From CAYSPG01 sp964432885 (lineage in GTDB: Bacteria > Bacteroidota > Bacteroidia > AKYH767-A > OLB10), in contig CAYSPG010000006.1 of the NCBI GenBank assembly GCA_964432885.1, positions 62,001 through 126,000 of the forward strand: 64,000 bases of DNA, in the 5' to 3' direction. Positions 16,974 to 24,575 of this stretch are shown here, one piece after another. The notes beneath the pieces are model-generated. The model worked only from the letters and a program-made list of their open reading frames with translations, made no database searches and was not told where the DNA came from. The number at the start of each line of letters is the position of its first letter. Position 1 is the first letter of the stretch. Made by a program: the position numbers and the translations under genes.

Positions 16974-19130
16974 ATGAAAAATATTTTTACCCCTGTTTTT
17001 ACTTTGGTCATTATTGCAATGCCGTTTTTTATTTGTGCTCAAACCACAACTGCTGATGAGCTAAGCGTTTTTGAAGAACAAAGCAGTGGTGATTTTTTTT
17101 CTCAAATATCTCCTTCAAAAAAACGGCCGTTAAAAAAAGCTACAGGCTTTAACGAAGACAGGCTAAAGTTTGCCACACGTATTGGCAACAAACGTGGTGC
17201 AGCAGTGGCAGCATCAAACCTTGGGGCTGTGTATTTGCAACACGGGCAATATGATAAAGCCATTGAATATTTTAACCAAACACTTGGTTTTTACTTAGAA
17301 CTTAAAGATGATAAAGCAGCAGCAGTTACCAATGCCGAACTTGCATACACGTATCAGCAACAAGCCGATGCCGCCAATGCAATAAAATATTACCTCCAAG
17401 CCATTGACGGATTTAAAAAATACAATGTAACAAAACCACGCCCCTATGTGGAAGCGCTTTATGGTGTACTGCTTTTACAGCAGCCTGATTCATCAGGGGC
17501 AGCCGCTCATATTGCCACAGCGTTTGATTTATTTGCCACTGCCAAAAACGAAAAAGCCATTATGCAATTGCATAAAAAACTTGGCGAGGTACATGTGTCA
17601 AAAGGCCAGTACGTAAAAGCGCTCGATAGTTTTACAAAATATTTGCAACAGGCGCAATCACAAAAAAACAATAAAGAAACGGCTGTTGCTTTGCGCGATA
17701 TAGGCATTGTGTATTTTAAAAAAGGTGATTACGAAAAGTCGGTTGAGTATTTTGAACGCAGTTTAAAATTTGATGATGCATTGATTGTAAAAAAACTGAT
17801 ACAGGATGCGTACTTAAAAATTGTAACGGTAAGCAGTTTTAAAAAAGATTACGATAAGGCAGACAAGTACCATGAATTGTACCGTGGGCTAAAAGGCGAA
17901 TTAAAACAAGCTGCAAAAACCGAAACCAACAGCGATGAACAACTTGCCGAAAAAGAAAAAATAATAGAACTGTTAAGCCAGCAAAATCAGGAGCAAAGCA
18001 AAATACTTACACAACAGGATTATGAGCTAAGCCAGCAACTAACCGCCACCGAAATAGAAAGACAGAGCAAAGAAAAAGCGCTGGAAGAATTAAACCTTAC
18101 CACCGAAGAAAAAAGAAAAAAAGAAGTTGAGCTTGAGCAAATGTCGGCTGAAAAAGCAAAACAGGAATTGTTGCTATCGCAAAAAGAAGTAATGCTGGTA
18201 AAGCAGGAAAAGTTCAGAAACATTTTATTGTTTGCATCAGGAATTATTTTGCTGGCAGGTTTCTTTTTGTTTAACCGTTATAAATTAAAAAAACGTTCGC
18301 TTGAAGAACTAAACAAGGCACATGCAGAACTAAACGAAGCACACAATAAATTAAAACAAACCCAGGAGCAATTGGTACAGTCAGAAAAAATGGCTTCGCT
18401 GGGCCAGCTAACGGCAGGCATTGCACACGAAATTCAAAATCCGCTGAACTTTGTAAACAACTTTTCAAAAATGAGTGTGGAACTGCTTGACGAACTGCAA
18501 AAAGAAAAAAACGATGAAGTGATAAGTGATTTAAAAATTAATCTTACAAAAATAAATCATCACGGCAGCCGTATTTCTGATATTGTAAGAGGCATGTTGC
18601 TGCACAGCCGCAATGCGCCTGCCGAAAAACAGTTAGCCGATTTAAATGCATTGGTCGAAGAATCATTGCATCTGGCATTTCATGGCAGGCGTTCAACGGA
18701 AAGTGATTTTAATTGCCTGCTCGAAAAAAAATTTGATGCCTCGCTTCCGCAAATCAATATGGTGCAGCAGGATGTAAGAAGAGTAGTAATCAACATCATT
18801 AATAATGCATTTTATGCTGTGCAGCAGAAATACGAAAAACTAAAAGCCGAAAACCATAAAACAGAATTTATTCCAACCGTATCAGTTTACACCGTGCGGC
18901 AAAACGGAAGTGCCGTTATTAAAGTGCGCGATAATGGCTTTGGAATTCCTGACGAGGTGAAAGACAAAATTTTTAATCCGTTTTTTACATCCAAACCAAC
19001 CGGGCAGGGCACAGGGCTTGGCTTATCTGTTAGTTACGATATTGTAACTAATGCACATAAAGGTGTTATAAGGTTTGAGTCAGAAAAAAATACAGGCTCA
19101 ACTTTTTTTGTAGAATTGCCGATAAATTGA
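16974..19130 (+). CDS. TPR-containing sensor histidine kinase
   Basis: A 718-residue kinase. The ATG at 16974 gives the signal peptide MKNIFTPVFTLVIIAMPFFI; a TTG 12 bp upstream is unlikely. TPR repeats fill about 60-320 (YLQHGQYDKAIEYFNQTL, YFKKGDYEKSVEYFERSL), then a charged coiled coil (about 320-410), a membrane segment (about 415-437, LLFASGIILLAGFFLF), a second coiled coil, the phosphoacceptor box LTAGIAHEIQNPLNFV with His485, and a HATPase_c domain (NIINNAFYAV, DNGFGIP, GTGLGLS). The TPR part is probably periplasmic and the kinase cytoplasmic. No response regulator adjoins it. A MORN-repeat protein gene follows after 23 bp, so the two may work together. Its 5' end is duplicated at 14429. 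Confidence 0.88.
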   Translation: MKNIFTPVFTLVIIAMPFFICAQTTTADELSVFEEQSSGDFFSQISPSKKRPLKKATGFNEDRLKFATRIGNKRGAAVAASNLGAVYLQHGQYDKAIEYFNQTLGFYLELKDDKAAAVTNAELAYTYQQQADAANAIKYYLQAIDGFKKYNVTKPRPYVEALYGVLLLQQPDSSGAAAHIATAFDLFATAKNEKAIMQLHKKLGEVHVSKGQYVKALDSFTKYLQQAQSQKNNKETAVALRDIGIVYFKKGDYEKSVEYFERSLKFDDALIVKKLIQDAYLKIVTVSSFKKDYDKADKYHELYRGLKGELKQAAKTETNSDEQLAEKEKIIELLSQQNQEQSKILTQQDYELSQQLTATEIERQSKEKALEELNLTTEEKRKKEVELEQMSAEKAKQELLLSQKEVMLVKQEKFRNILLFASGIILLAGFFLFNRYKLKKRSLEELNKAHAELNEAHNKLKQTQEQLVQSEKMASLGQLTAGIAHEIQNPLNFVNNFSKMSVELLDELQKEKNDEVISDLKINLTKINHHGSRISDIVRGMLLHSRNAPAEKQLADLNALVEESLHLAFHGRRSTESDFNCLLEKKFDASLPQINMVQQDVRRVVINIINNAFYAVQQKYEKLKAENHKTEFIPTVSVYTVRQNGSAVIKVRDNGFGIPDEVKDKIFNPFFTSKPTGQGTGLGLSVSYDIVTNAHKGVIRFESEKNTGSTFFVELPIN

Positions 19131-19153
19131 AATAAATTATTTTTTGAATAAGA

Positions 19154-20425
19154 ATGTTTAAGTCATTCCATAAAATAAAGTCGGAGCAAAAAGCCCCTCT
19201 CCTTTGGAGAGCGGTTGGGGTGAGGTTTTTTGATTTGTGCTTTGGTATTTTTCTGACAGGATTTTTTTTTCAACCGAAAAACATTTCTGCCCAACCCGAC
19301 TCAATAATTTACAACGGAAAAACAGAAGGCTGCATTGCCGGCAATTGCGAAAATGGGTTTGGAATTTTTGTATCGCCCAACTATCGCTACGAAGGAAATT
19401 ACATTAACGGCAAAGCCAACGGACATGGCACACTTATTTACAAAGACGGCAAGCGGTATGTGGGCGAATTTTTAAATTCAGAAAAACACGGCAAAGGAAT
19501 TTTTTATTTTGCCGACAGTAGCCGCTACGAAGGCGATTTTAAAAACGACAAACTTGATGGCACAGGAACCTACACGTACAAAAGCGGAAATAAATTTACC
19601 GGTGAATTTGAAAACGGTTTAAAAAACGGCACAGGCACTTTTTATTTTGCTAATGGGAGTACATACACGGGCTCATTTGCAAAAGACCGCATCGAGGGCA
19701 CAGGCTTGTGGCAATACAATAATGGCGATTCGTACTATGGTGGATTTATAAAAAATAAAAAACAAGGCAAAGGCATTTACCGCTATGCCGACAGCAGCCG
19801 TTACGAAGGCGATTTTATAAACGATTTATATGACGGCCGCGGCATTTTTTATTTTAAAGATGGCAGCAGGTATGTAGGCGAGTTTAAAAACGATTTTTTT
19901 AATGGCAAAGGCGTTTGCTATTATTCAAACAACGATGTTTATACCGGTGAGTTTAAAGATGGGTTATACAATGGCAAGGGAACATACGCCTATGCATCGG
20001 GCGATTATTACGATGGAGAATTTTTAAATAATGTGTTTAACGGAAAAGGAACTTACGTATCGGAAGATGGAACAAGGACTGAATCGGTATATGAAAATGG
20101 CCGAGCCATGGGCGACAGTAAAGTTACCGAACCGCCATCTATAGTAAGCGCAACACCTGACAACAAAACCAACACAGAAACAAAAACCAATACTGTAAAG
20201 CCCGAAGAAAAAGAAACAGTAGCAGCAGTTGTTAAAGTAAAATGCACTTTGTGCAATGGCAAAGGAAAAATTCTGCAACCCGAAGTTAAACGCAACCGCT
20301 CAATAGTTAAAGACATAAGCAACGGCATTGGCCCACGCAACTTTGTTACCTACCAGGTTTCGGAAGTAGTAAAGCCTGCTGCGTATGCATTATGCCATGC
20401 ATGTGACGGAACAGGGATGCAGTGA
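19154..20425 (+). CDS. MORN-repeat protein with C-terminal DnaJ-like zinc knuckles
   Basis: A 423-residue protein with about eleven MORN repeats (about 60-310; pattern YxGxFxNGxxxGxGxxxY, such as YEGDFKNDKLDGTGTYTYK). A Thr/Lys-rich linker follows, then two CxxCxGxG knuckles (CTLCNGKG and CHACDGTG). MORN repeats usually bind membranes or proteins. A GC-rich palindromic element is translated near the N-terminus (about residues 12-25). The GTG at 19220, inside this element, would give a cleaner signal peptide (RFFDLCFGIFLTGFFF ... ISAQ) and a 401-residue protein, so the true start may be there. The gene follows the TPR kinase by 23 bp and is probably co-transcribed with it. Confidence 0.8.
   Translation: MFKSFHKIKSEQKAPLLWRAVGVRFFDLCFGIFLTGFFFQPKNISAQPDSIIYNGKTEGCIAGNCENGFGIFVSPNYRYEGNYINGKANGHGTLIYKDGKRYVGEFLNSEKHGKGIFYFADSSRYEGDFKNDKLDGTGTYTYKSGNKFTGEFENGLKNGTGTFYFANGSTYTGSFAKDRIEGTGLWQYNNGDSYYGGFIKNKKQGKGIYRYADSSRYEGDFINDLYDGRGIFYFKDGSRYVGEFKNDFFNGKGVCYYSNNDVYTGEFKDGLYNGKGTYAYASGDYYDGEFLNNVFNGKGTYVSEDGTRTESVYENGRAMGDSKVTEPPSIVSATPDNKTNTETKTNTVKPEEKETVAAVVKVKCTLCNGKGKILQPEVKRNRSIVKDISNGIGPRNFVTYQVSEVVKPAAYALCHACDGTGMQ
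19188..19230. repeat. GC-rich palindromic element at the 5' end of the MORN gene
   Basis: AAAAAGCCCCTCTCCTTTGG continues into AGAGCGGTTGGGGTGAGG and TTTTTT. The core CTCTCCTTTGGAGAG is a perfect hairpin. It is translated as KAPLLWRAVGVRFF, a peptide typical of this repeat family. It carries the candidate GTG start at 19220. Confidence 0.75.
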
Positions 20426-20427
20426 GA

Positions 20428-20500
20428 TGGCACGCGGATGACACAGATGCAACTCCTGCCTGCCGACAGGCAGAGTTTTTCATGGATTAAAATCTCGTAC
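20428..20500. repeat. ACGGATGACAC-type repeat end with terminator-like hairpin
   Basis: GCACGCGGATGACACAGATGCAAC (20430-20453) resembles one end of the inverted-repeat element at 23081. It runs into a hairpin AACTCCTGCCTG/CAGGCAGAGTT (20451-20475) followed by TTTTT, which could terminate transcription of the kinase-MORN pair. Confidence 0.5.
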
Positions 20501-21244
20501 CTATCCTTGCTCTATCTTCTCCAAGAACAACTTCATCCCTTTCCTTTTCTCATCATCCAATTTAAATTGTATGTGGTGCTGTAAATATTCACCAACATCA
20601 AAAGCAAACGTAGTGGTTGATTGTAGTTGTGTTGCTATTTCAGGAATGTGGTTGAGCCCGCTTTGCAAAGCATCGGAAAAGTTTTCTAAAAAATTGTTTT
20701 CAATTTCGGCATTGGCTACCCAACATGCAAACACAAACGGAAGCCCGGTAAGTTTTTTCCACTCGCCTGATAAGTCATAGGCAAACTTAAATTTGTTTTT
20801 TATTTCCAATGCGCGGTCGCCAATTACTACGGCAGCCATATCTCCATTTATGTTTTTTTCAAAACCAGGAAAAGATTGTTCCCATTCCGGACAAATTCTC
20901 CAAAGTTCTTTTGCTAAAATTTTTACCAGTGTAACCGATGTCATGCTTTGGTAATCGAGCAAAATGGTTTTTATTTTTTCTAAAGGTGTGTTGCTTAGTA
21001 AAAGTACAGATGCAACATTGCCATCGGCAGCAATGCAGTAGTTGGTAATAATTTTTGCATTAGGTATTTTTGAAATAGCAGCCACAGGTACCAAACCAAT
21101 TTGCGCCTGACCAGAAATTAATTTGCGCGCACATTCGGCAGGTGTATCAAGCGATAAATTTATTTGCTGTGCAATTGCATGGTGTTGCAAGCCATAAACA
21201 AATGGCTTTGAGTTGAGGTAGGAAACTACGGAAATATTTATCAA
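20501..21244 (-). CDS. mqnA: Chorismate dehydratase MqnA (futalosine menaquinone pathway)
   Basis: A 247-residue protein of the MqnA/MqnD periplasmic-binding-like fold. It starts INISVVSYLNSKPFVYGL, where SYLNSxP is the family signature. Other family features are the AQIGLVPVAAISKI stretch, a VLLLSNTPLEKIKTILLD strand and the AAVVIGDRAL motif near residue 150. MqnA dehydrates chorismate to 3-enolpyruvyl-benzoate, the first step of the futalosine route to menaquinone. Other mqn genes are not in this window. The length is normal. A -7-like TAACTTTG lies 20-28 bp upstream. Confidence 0.88.
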   Translation of the reverse strand: MINISVVSYLNSKPFVYGLQHHAIAQQINLSLDTPAECARKLISGQAQIGLVPVAAISKIPNAKIITNYCIAADGNVASVLLLSNTPLEKIKTILLDYQSMTSVTLVKILAKELWRICPEWEQSFPGFEKNINGDMAAVVIGDRALEIKNKFKFAYDLSGEWKKLTGLPFVFACWVANAEIENNFLENFSDALQSGLNHIPEIATQLQSTTTFAFDVGEYLQHHIQFKLDDEKRKGMKLFLEKIEQG

Positions 21245-21264
21245 TGAAAAACGAATTATTGGTA

Positions 21265-21272
21265 CAAAGTTA
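21265..21272 (-). promoter_or_regulatory. Putative -7 element of mqnA
   Basis: Minus-strand TAACTTTG matches TAnnTTTG 20 bp before the mqnA ATG. No TTG is seen at the usual -33 spacing, so the call is tentative. Confidence 0.4.
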
Positions 21273-21349
21273 GCTCTACGAAATACGAATTAACGAATGA
21301 CTTCCTCAATCCTTTAAAAATCATTTTAACCTTAAACTTTAAACCCTCC

Positions 21350-22024
21350 TCAAACCACCTCTCCATCATGCAATGTTATTATCCTGTCGGCACGTTGGGC
21401 AATACTCATATCATGTGTAACGAGCAATATGCTTTGGCCAAAATTATTTTTCAAATCAATAAGTATATCACACACATTTTGCGAATTTTTTGAATCGAGA
21501 TTTCCCGTTGGTTCATCACCAAAAATAATTTTAGGATTATTAATAAGTGCCCGTGCAATGGCCACACGTTGTTGCTGCCCGCCCGAAAGTTTGTTTGCTT
21601 TTTTTAAGGCCTGATCGGTAAGCCCGAGCATGGCTAATTTTTCCATTGCATTTTTTTCAATTTCAGTTTCGCTGAGCTTGCCCAATTTGAGTGCCGGCAG
21701 CATTACATTTTCAAGTACCGTAAAATCAGGCAACAGGTAATGAAACTGAAATACAAAGCCAATTTTTTCGTTCCTGATTTCGGCTTGTTTGTTTTTGCTT
21801 AGTTTTTCAAGATGCTCGCCATCAAAAATTATTTCGCCTGTATAGTCGGTATCCAATGTGCTAAGTACATAAAGCAATGTGCTTTTTCCGCTACCCGATG
21901 CACCAACAATGCAGCAAAACTCTGCAACGTTAACAGTTACATTAATGTTTTTTAACGCTAAAAACTCAACAGGGTCGTGGTAGTATTTGCTAACATTTTT
22001 GGTTACAATGATGGGTACAGGCAT
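21350..22024 (-). CDS. LolD-like ABC transporter ATP-binding protein
   Basis: A 224-residue ATPase of the LolD/MacB class. Walker A is GASGSGKST, the Q-loop region is FVFQFHYLLPDFTVLENVMLP, the signature is LSGGQQQRVAIARAL, Walker B is IIFGDEPTGNLDS and the switch is VTHD. The family energises lipoprotein release or other permeases of the FtsX/LolC type. No permease gene adjoins it, which is common for LolD in Bacteroidota. The gene starts 5 bp after the stop of holA and is probably co-transcribed with it. Confidence 0.88.
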   Translation of the reverse strand: MPVPIIVTKNVSKYYHDPVEFLALKNINVTVNVAEFCCIVGASGSGKSTLLYVLSTLDTDYTGEIIFDGEHLEKLSKNKQAEIRNEKIGFVFQFHYLLPDFTVLENVMLPALKLGKLSETEIEKNAMEKLAMLGLTDQALKKANKLSGGQQQRVAIARALINNPKIIFGDEPTGNLDSKNSQNVCDILIDLKNNFGQSILLVTHDMSIAQRADRIITLHDGEVV

Positions 22025-22028
22025 TGTA

Positions 22029-23063
22029 TTAGTGCAAAATTTTAAACATAAGTTCTTTCAGCAAATCGCCATCAACAGTTTTATCCGTGCTGCCCACTCC
22101 TTTTGATTTTAAATCGTACTCGCGCAAATGCGACACAATGTTTTGGAGTTTTGACAATGGATAATTACGCGCTGCACGCTGGTAATCTTTTACAAAAAAG
22201 GGATTAATCCCCATTGCAGCAGCTGCGTTTTTTTCTGATTTATCACTAAGCGTTTGGTACAACAATATTTTATTAAAGTACGAAAACAAATTGCCAATTA
22301 TCAAAACCATTGGATTGTTTTTAGGATTGGCTGCAAAATAATTGATGATGCGGTTTGCTTTTAAAACATTTTTATCGCCAAGTGCGGTTTGCAATTCAAA
22401 CACATTATACTCTTTGCTTATTCCAATAAAATCTTCGATATGCTTTGTGGTAATTTCTGTTTTCTCTTTAAGGTTAATAATCATCTTATCAAGTTCATTG
22501 GCGATTTTTGACAAATCATTTCCCAGGTAATCGGCAATCATTGTGCTAACGCGGTTTTCAGATTTGTACCCTTTGCTGTGTATGTATTTTTCAATCCACG
22601 CAGGCAATTCATTATCGTACATTTTTTTTGATTCAAAAAACTGAGCATGTTTTTCAATAAGCTTTGCAAGCGATGTTCGCTTGTCAATTTTTTTGTACTT
22701 AAAACAAAACACAAGCAGAGTTGACGGTGTTGGGTTGGCAAAATAATTCTGCAGCGGATCTTTCTCATCACGTTCCTTTAAATTAAACCATTTCATTTCC
22801 TGTGCTTCCTTTACTATAACCACCTGGTAGTTGCTCATCATAGGATACCTGCGCGCTGCGGCAGCAACAGCTACATGGTCCACTTCTTTTCCATAAACAA
22901 TGGTTTGATTAAATTCTTTTTCCATATCGCCCAGTACATGCTGTTCAATATAATCAGAAACTGAATCAATATAAAAAGGTTCTTCACCCTGCAAAAAATA
23001 AACAGGGTGATACACTTTATTTTTTAAGTCTTTAATTATTTCTTCGTACTTGCGTGATGGCAT
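22029..23063 (-). CDS. holA: DNA polymerase III delta subunit
   Basis: A 344-residue clamp-loader subunit. The ATG at 23063 (MPSRKYEEIIKDLKN) is chosen because the open frame upstream runs into an inverted-repeat element. Family features are VYHPVYFLQGEEPFYIDSVSDYI at the start, YPMMSNYQVVIVKEAQEM (P-loop-like fold without an intact Walker A), and the helical C-terminal part (NYFAANPKNNPMVLIIGNLFSYFNKILL, YPLSKLQNIVSHL). HolA opens the beta clamp within the replicative clamp loader. The neighbouring HsdR_N-like protein (24097) is a frequent companion in Bacteroidota. Confidence 0.9.
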   Translation of the reverse strand: MPSRKYEEIIKDLKNKVYHPVYFLQGEEPFYIDSVSDYIEQHVLGDMEKEFNQTIVYGKEVDHVAVAAAARRYPMMSNYQVVIVKEAQEMKWFNLKERDEKDPLQNYFANPTPSTLLVFCFKYKKIDKRTSLAKLIEKHAQFFESKKMYDNELPAWIEKYIHSKGYKSENRVSTMIADYLGNDLSKIANELDKMIINLKEKTEITTKHIEDFIGISKEYNVFELQTALGDKNVLKANRIINYFAANPKNNPMVLIIGNLFSYFNKILLYQTLSDKSEKNAAAAMGINPFFVKDYQRAARNYPLSKLQNIVSHLREYDLKSKGVGSTDKTVDGDLLKELMFKILH

Positions 23064-23080
23064 TTTTGCTGTGTGCTTAA

Positions 23081-23223
23081 AATAGAACACGGATGACACG
23101 GATTAGGCGGATTTTCACGGATAAAAAAATACTTTAAGGTTGCTGGTTTTTAAACATTAAAAAAATTCCTGCCTGCCCGGCAGGCGTCTTAATCCGTTGC
23201 ATCCGTGTCATCCGTGTTCTATT
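23081..23223. repeat. MITE-like element with 23-bp perfect terminal inverted repeats
   Basis: The end beginning AATAGAACACGGATGACACG (23081-23103) is exactly inverted at 23201-23223. Within lie a CCTGCCTGCCCGGCAGG hairpin (23168-23184) and a partly matching second arm (GGCGGAT against ATCCGTT). The 143-bp element fills the space between AMP nucleosidase and holA and has no ORF of its own. Related copies lie at 49458-49546 and, one-ended, at 20428. Confidence 0.75.
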
Positions 23224-23227
23224 TCCT

Positions 23228-24001
23228 CTACTCAAATCGTAAATGTTTTACTGTAAGCCCGTCATTTATTAATTGGTTAAGCGAGTCAATTCCAATCTTT
23301 AAATGTTCGGTTACAAAGTTTTCGGTAATTTTTTTATCGCTTGCTTCGGTTTTTACGCCTTCGGGTATCATGGGTTGGTCGCTTACCAGCAGCAATGCAC
23401 CCGTTGGAATTTTATTTACAAAACCGGTAATAAAAATAGTGGCAGTTTCCATATCAATGCACATGCAGCGCGTTTTGCGTAAGTATTCTTTAAACTCTTC
23501 GTCATGTTCCCACACGCGCCTGTTGGTGGTGTACACTGTGCCTGTCCAGTAATCTTTATCATAATCACGTATGGTAGTACTTACCGCTTTTTGTAAACTA
23601 AATGCAGGCAGAGCCGGAATTTCTTCGGGCATATAATCGTTGCTGGTTCCTTCGCCCCGTATGGCGGCAATGGGTAAAATTAAATCACCCAACTCGTTTT
23701 TCTTTTTTAATCCACCGCACTTACCCAAAAACAAACACGCTTCGGGCTCAATGGCACCAAGCAAATCCATTATGGTGGCTGCGTTAGCGCTGCCCATTCC
23801 AAAATTTATTATGGTAATGCCGTTGGCTGTTGCATTAGGCATTGGGCGGTTTGCGCCATTTACTTCTACTTTGTTCCATTTGGCAAATAATTCTACATAG
23901 TTGCTAAAGTTGGTGAGCAAAATATATTTCCCAAAATCACCCAGCGCAGTGCCCGTATAGCGCGGCAACCAGTTTTTTATTATTTCTTCTTTTGTATTCA
24001 T
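23228..24001 (-). CDS. AMP nucleosidase
   Basis: A 257-residue enzyme of the phosphorylase superfamily, the short AMP nucleosidase form found in Bacteroidota. Motifs: ITIINFGMGSANAATIMDLL (ribose/phosphate loop), ACLFLGKCGGLKKKNELGDLILP, GEGTSNDY, CMCIDMETATIFITGF (nucleoside-binding Met-Glu) and LLLVSDQPMIPEGVKT with the catalytic Asp. It splits AMP into adenine and ribose 5-phosphate, a purine salvage and AMP-level control reaction. The start at 24001 gives a normal N-terminus. A band of heptamer repeats lies upstream. Confidence 0.9.
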   Translation of the reverse strand: MNTKEEIIKNWLPRYTGTALGDFGKYILLTNFSNYVELFAKWNKVEVNGANRPMPNATANGITIINFGMGSANAATIMDLLGAIEPEACLFLGKCGGLKKKNELGDLILPIAAIRGEGTSNDYMPEEIPALPAFSLQKAVSTTIRDYDKDYWTGTVYTTNRRVWEHDEEFKEYLRKTRCMCIDMETATIFITGFVNKIPTGALLLVSDQPMIPEGVKTEASDKKITENFVTEHLKIGIDSLNQLINDGLTVKHLRFE

Positions 24002-24007
24002 ATAATC

Positions 24008-24084
24008 CGTTTGATGTTTGTGGTTTGAAGTTGAGCGGGTGTTAATAACCTCAAACTACAAACTTCAAACCTCAAACTATTCTC
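24008..24084. repeat. Degenerate CAAACTTCAAAC/GTTTGAGGTTT repeats
   Basis: Units such as GTTTGTGGTTTGAAGTT and CAAACTACAAACTTCAAACC form an imperfect inverted pair around a GTTAATAAC centre. This sits between two divergent genes. The same family occurs at 48604, inside rfbB and at 59222. Confidence 0.65.
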
Positions 24085-24092
24085 TACTTTCG
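24085..24092 (+). promoter_or_regulatory. Putative -7 element, near-leaderless gene
   Basis: TACTTTCG differs from TAnnTTTG at one position and ends 4 bp before the ATG at 24097. A transcript from it would have almost no leader. The same octamer stands before the penicillin-acylase gene (27541-27548). Confidence 0.3.
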
Positions 24093-24096
24093 TACT

Positions 24097-24537
24097 ATGA
24101 TTGAACTAAATCTTCCTGCTCACTATTTTAAAATAAGAACTGACGGGCAAAGTAAACAAATTTTTGACGAGCTTAGAAAGAAGTACGTGGCCTTGACTCC
24201 CGAAGAATGGGTACGCCAGCATTTTATTATGTTTTTGATTAACGAAAAAAAATATCCTGCATCGCTTTTTGCTGTAGAAAAGCAGCATACGTTAAACGAT
24301 TTGCAAAAGCGCACCGACCTTATTGTTTACACCCGCGACTTAAAACCCTGGATGCTTTGCGAGTTTAAAGCACACGATGTTGAAATTACGCAGGAAGTTT
24401 TTTACCAGGCTGCCCGTTATAATTTAAAGTTTGAAGCGCCATACATTGTTGTTACCAACGGCATCGAACATTTTTGTTGCCAACGTGTGGGCGAAAAATT
24501 TGAGTTTACGGATGATTTACCGGAGTACGAAAAATAA
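24097..24537 (+). CDS. HsdR N-terminal-like (HSDR_N_2) domain protein
   Basis: A 146-residue single-domain protein with a PD-(D/E)XK nuclease-like core: an acidic residue in LFAVEKQHTL, then KRTDLIVYTRD and the CEFKA motif. The N-terminal helix contains PEEWVRQHFIMFLINEKKYP, typical of the type I restriction R-subunit N-terminus family. It is a stand-alone gene with no HsdM or HsdS nearby, and similar genes commonly sit beside holA in Bacteroidota, so a housekeeping DNA-processing role is more likely than restriction. The actual activity is unknown. Confidence 0.85.
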   Translation: MIELNLPAHYFKIRTDGQSKQIFDELRKKYVALTPEEWVRQHFIMFLINEKKYPASLFAVEKQHTLNDLQKRTDLIVYTRDLKPWMLCEFKAHDVEITQEVFYQAARYNLKFEAPYIVVTNGIEHFCCQRVGEKFEFTDDLPEYEK

Positions 24538-24575
24538 ATCCTGAAAAAGCTTGCACTTATAAAACAAACGAACCG

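Noticed and set aside
23064..23099. N-terminal extension of HolA
   Set aside because: It lies inside the terminal inverted repeat of the MITE-like element; the conserved protein starts at 23063.
24097..24537. Restriction-modification system suggested by the HsdR_N-like domain
   Set aside because: The protein is a single short domain and no methylase, specificity or helicase gene is nearby.
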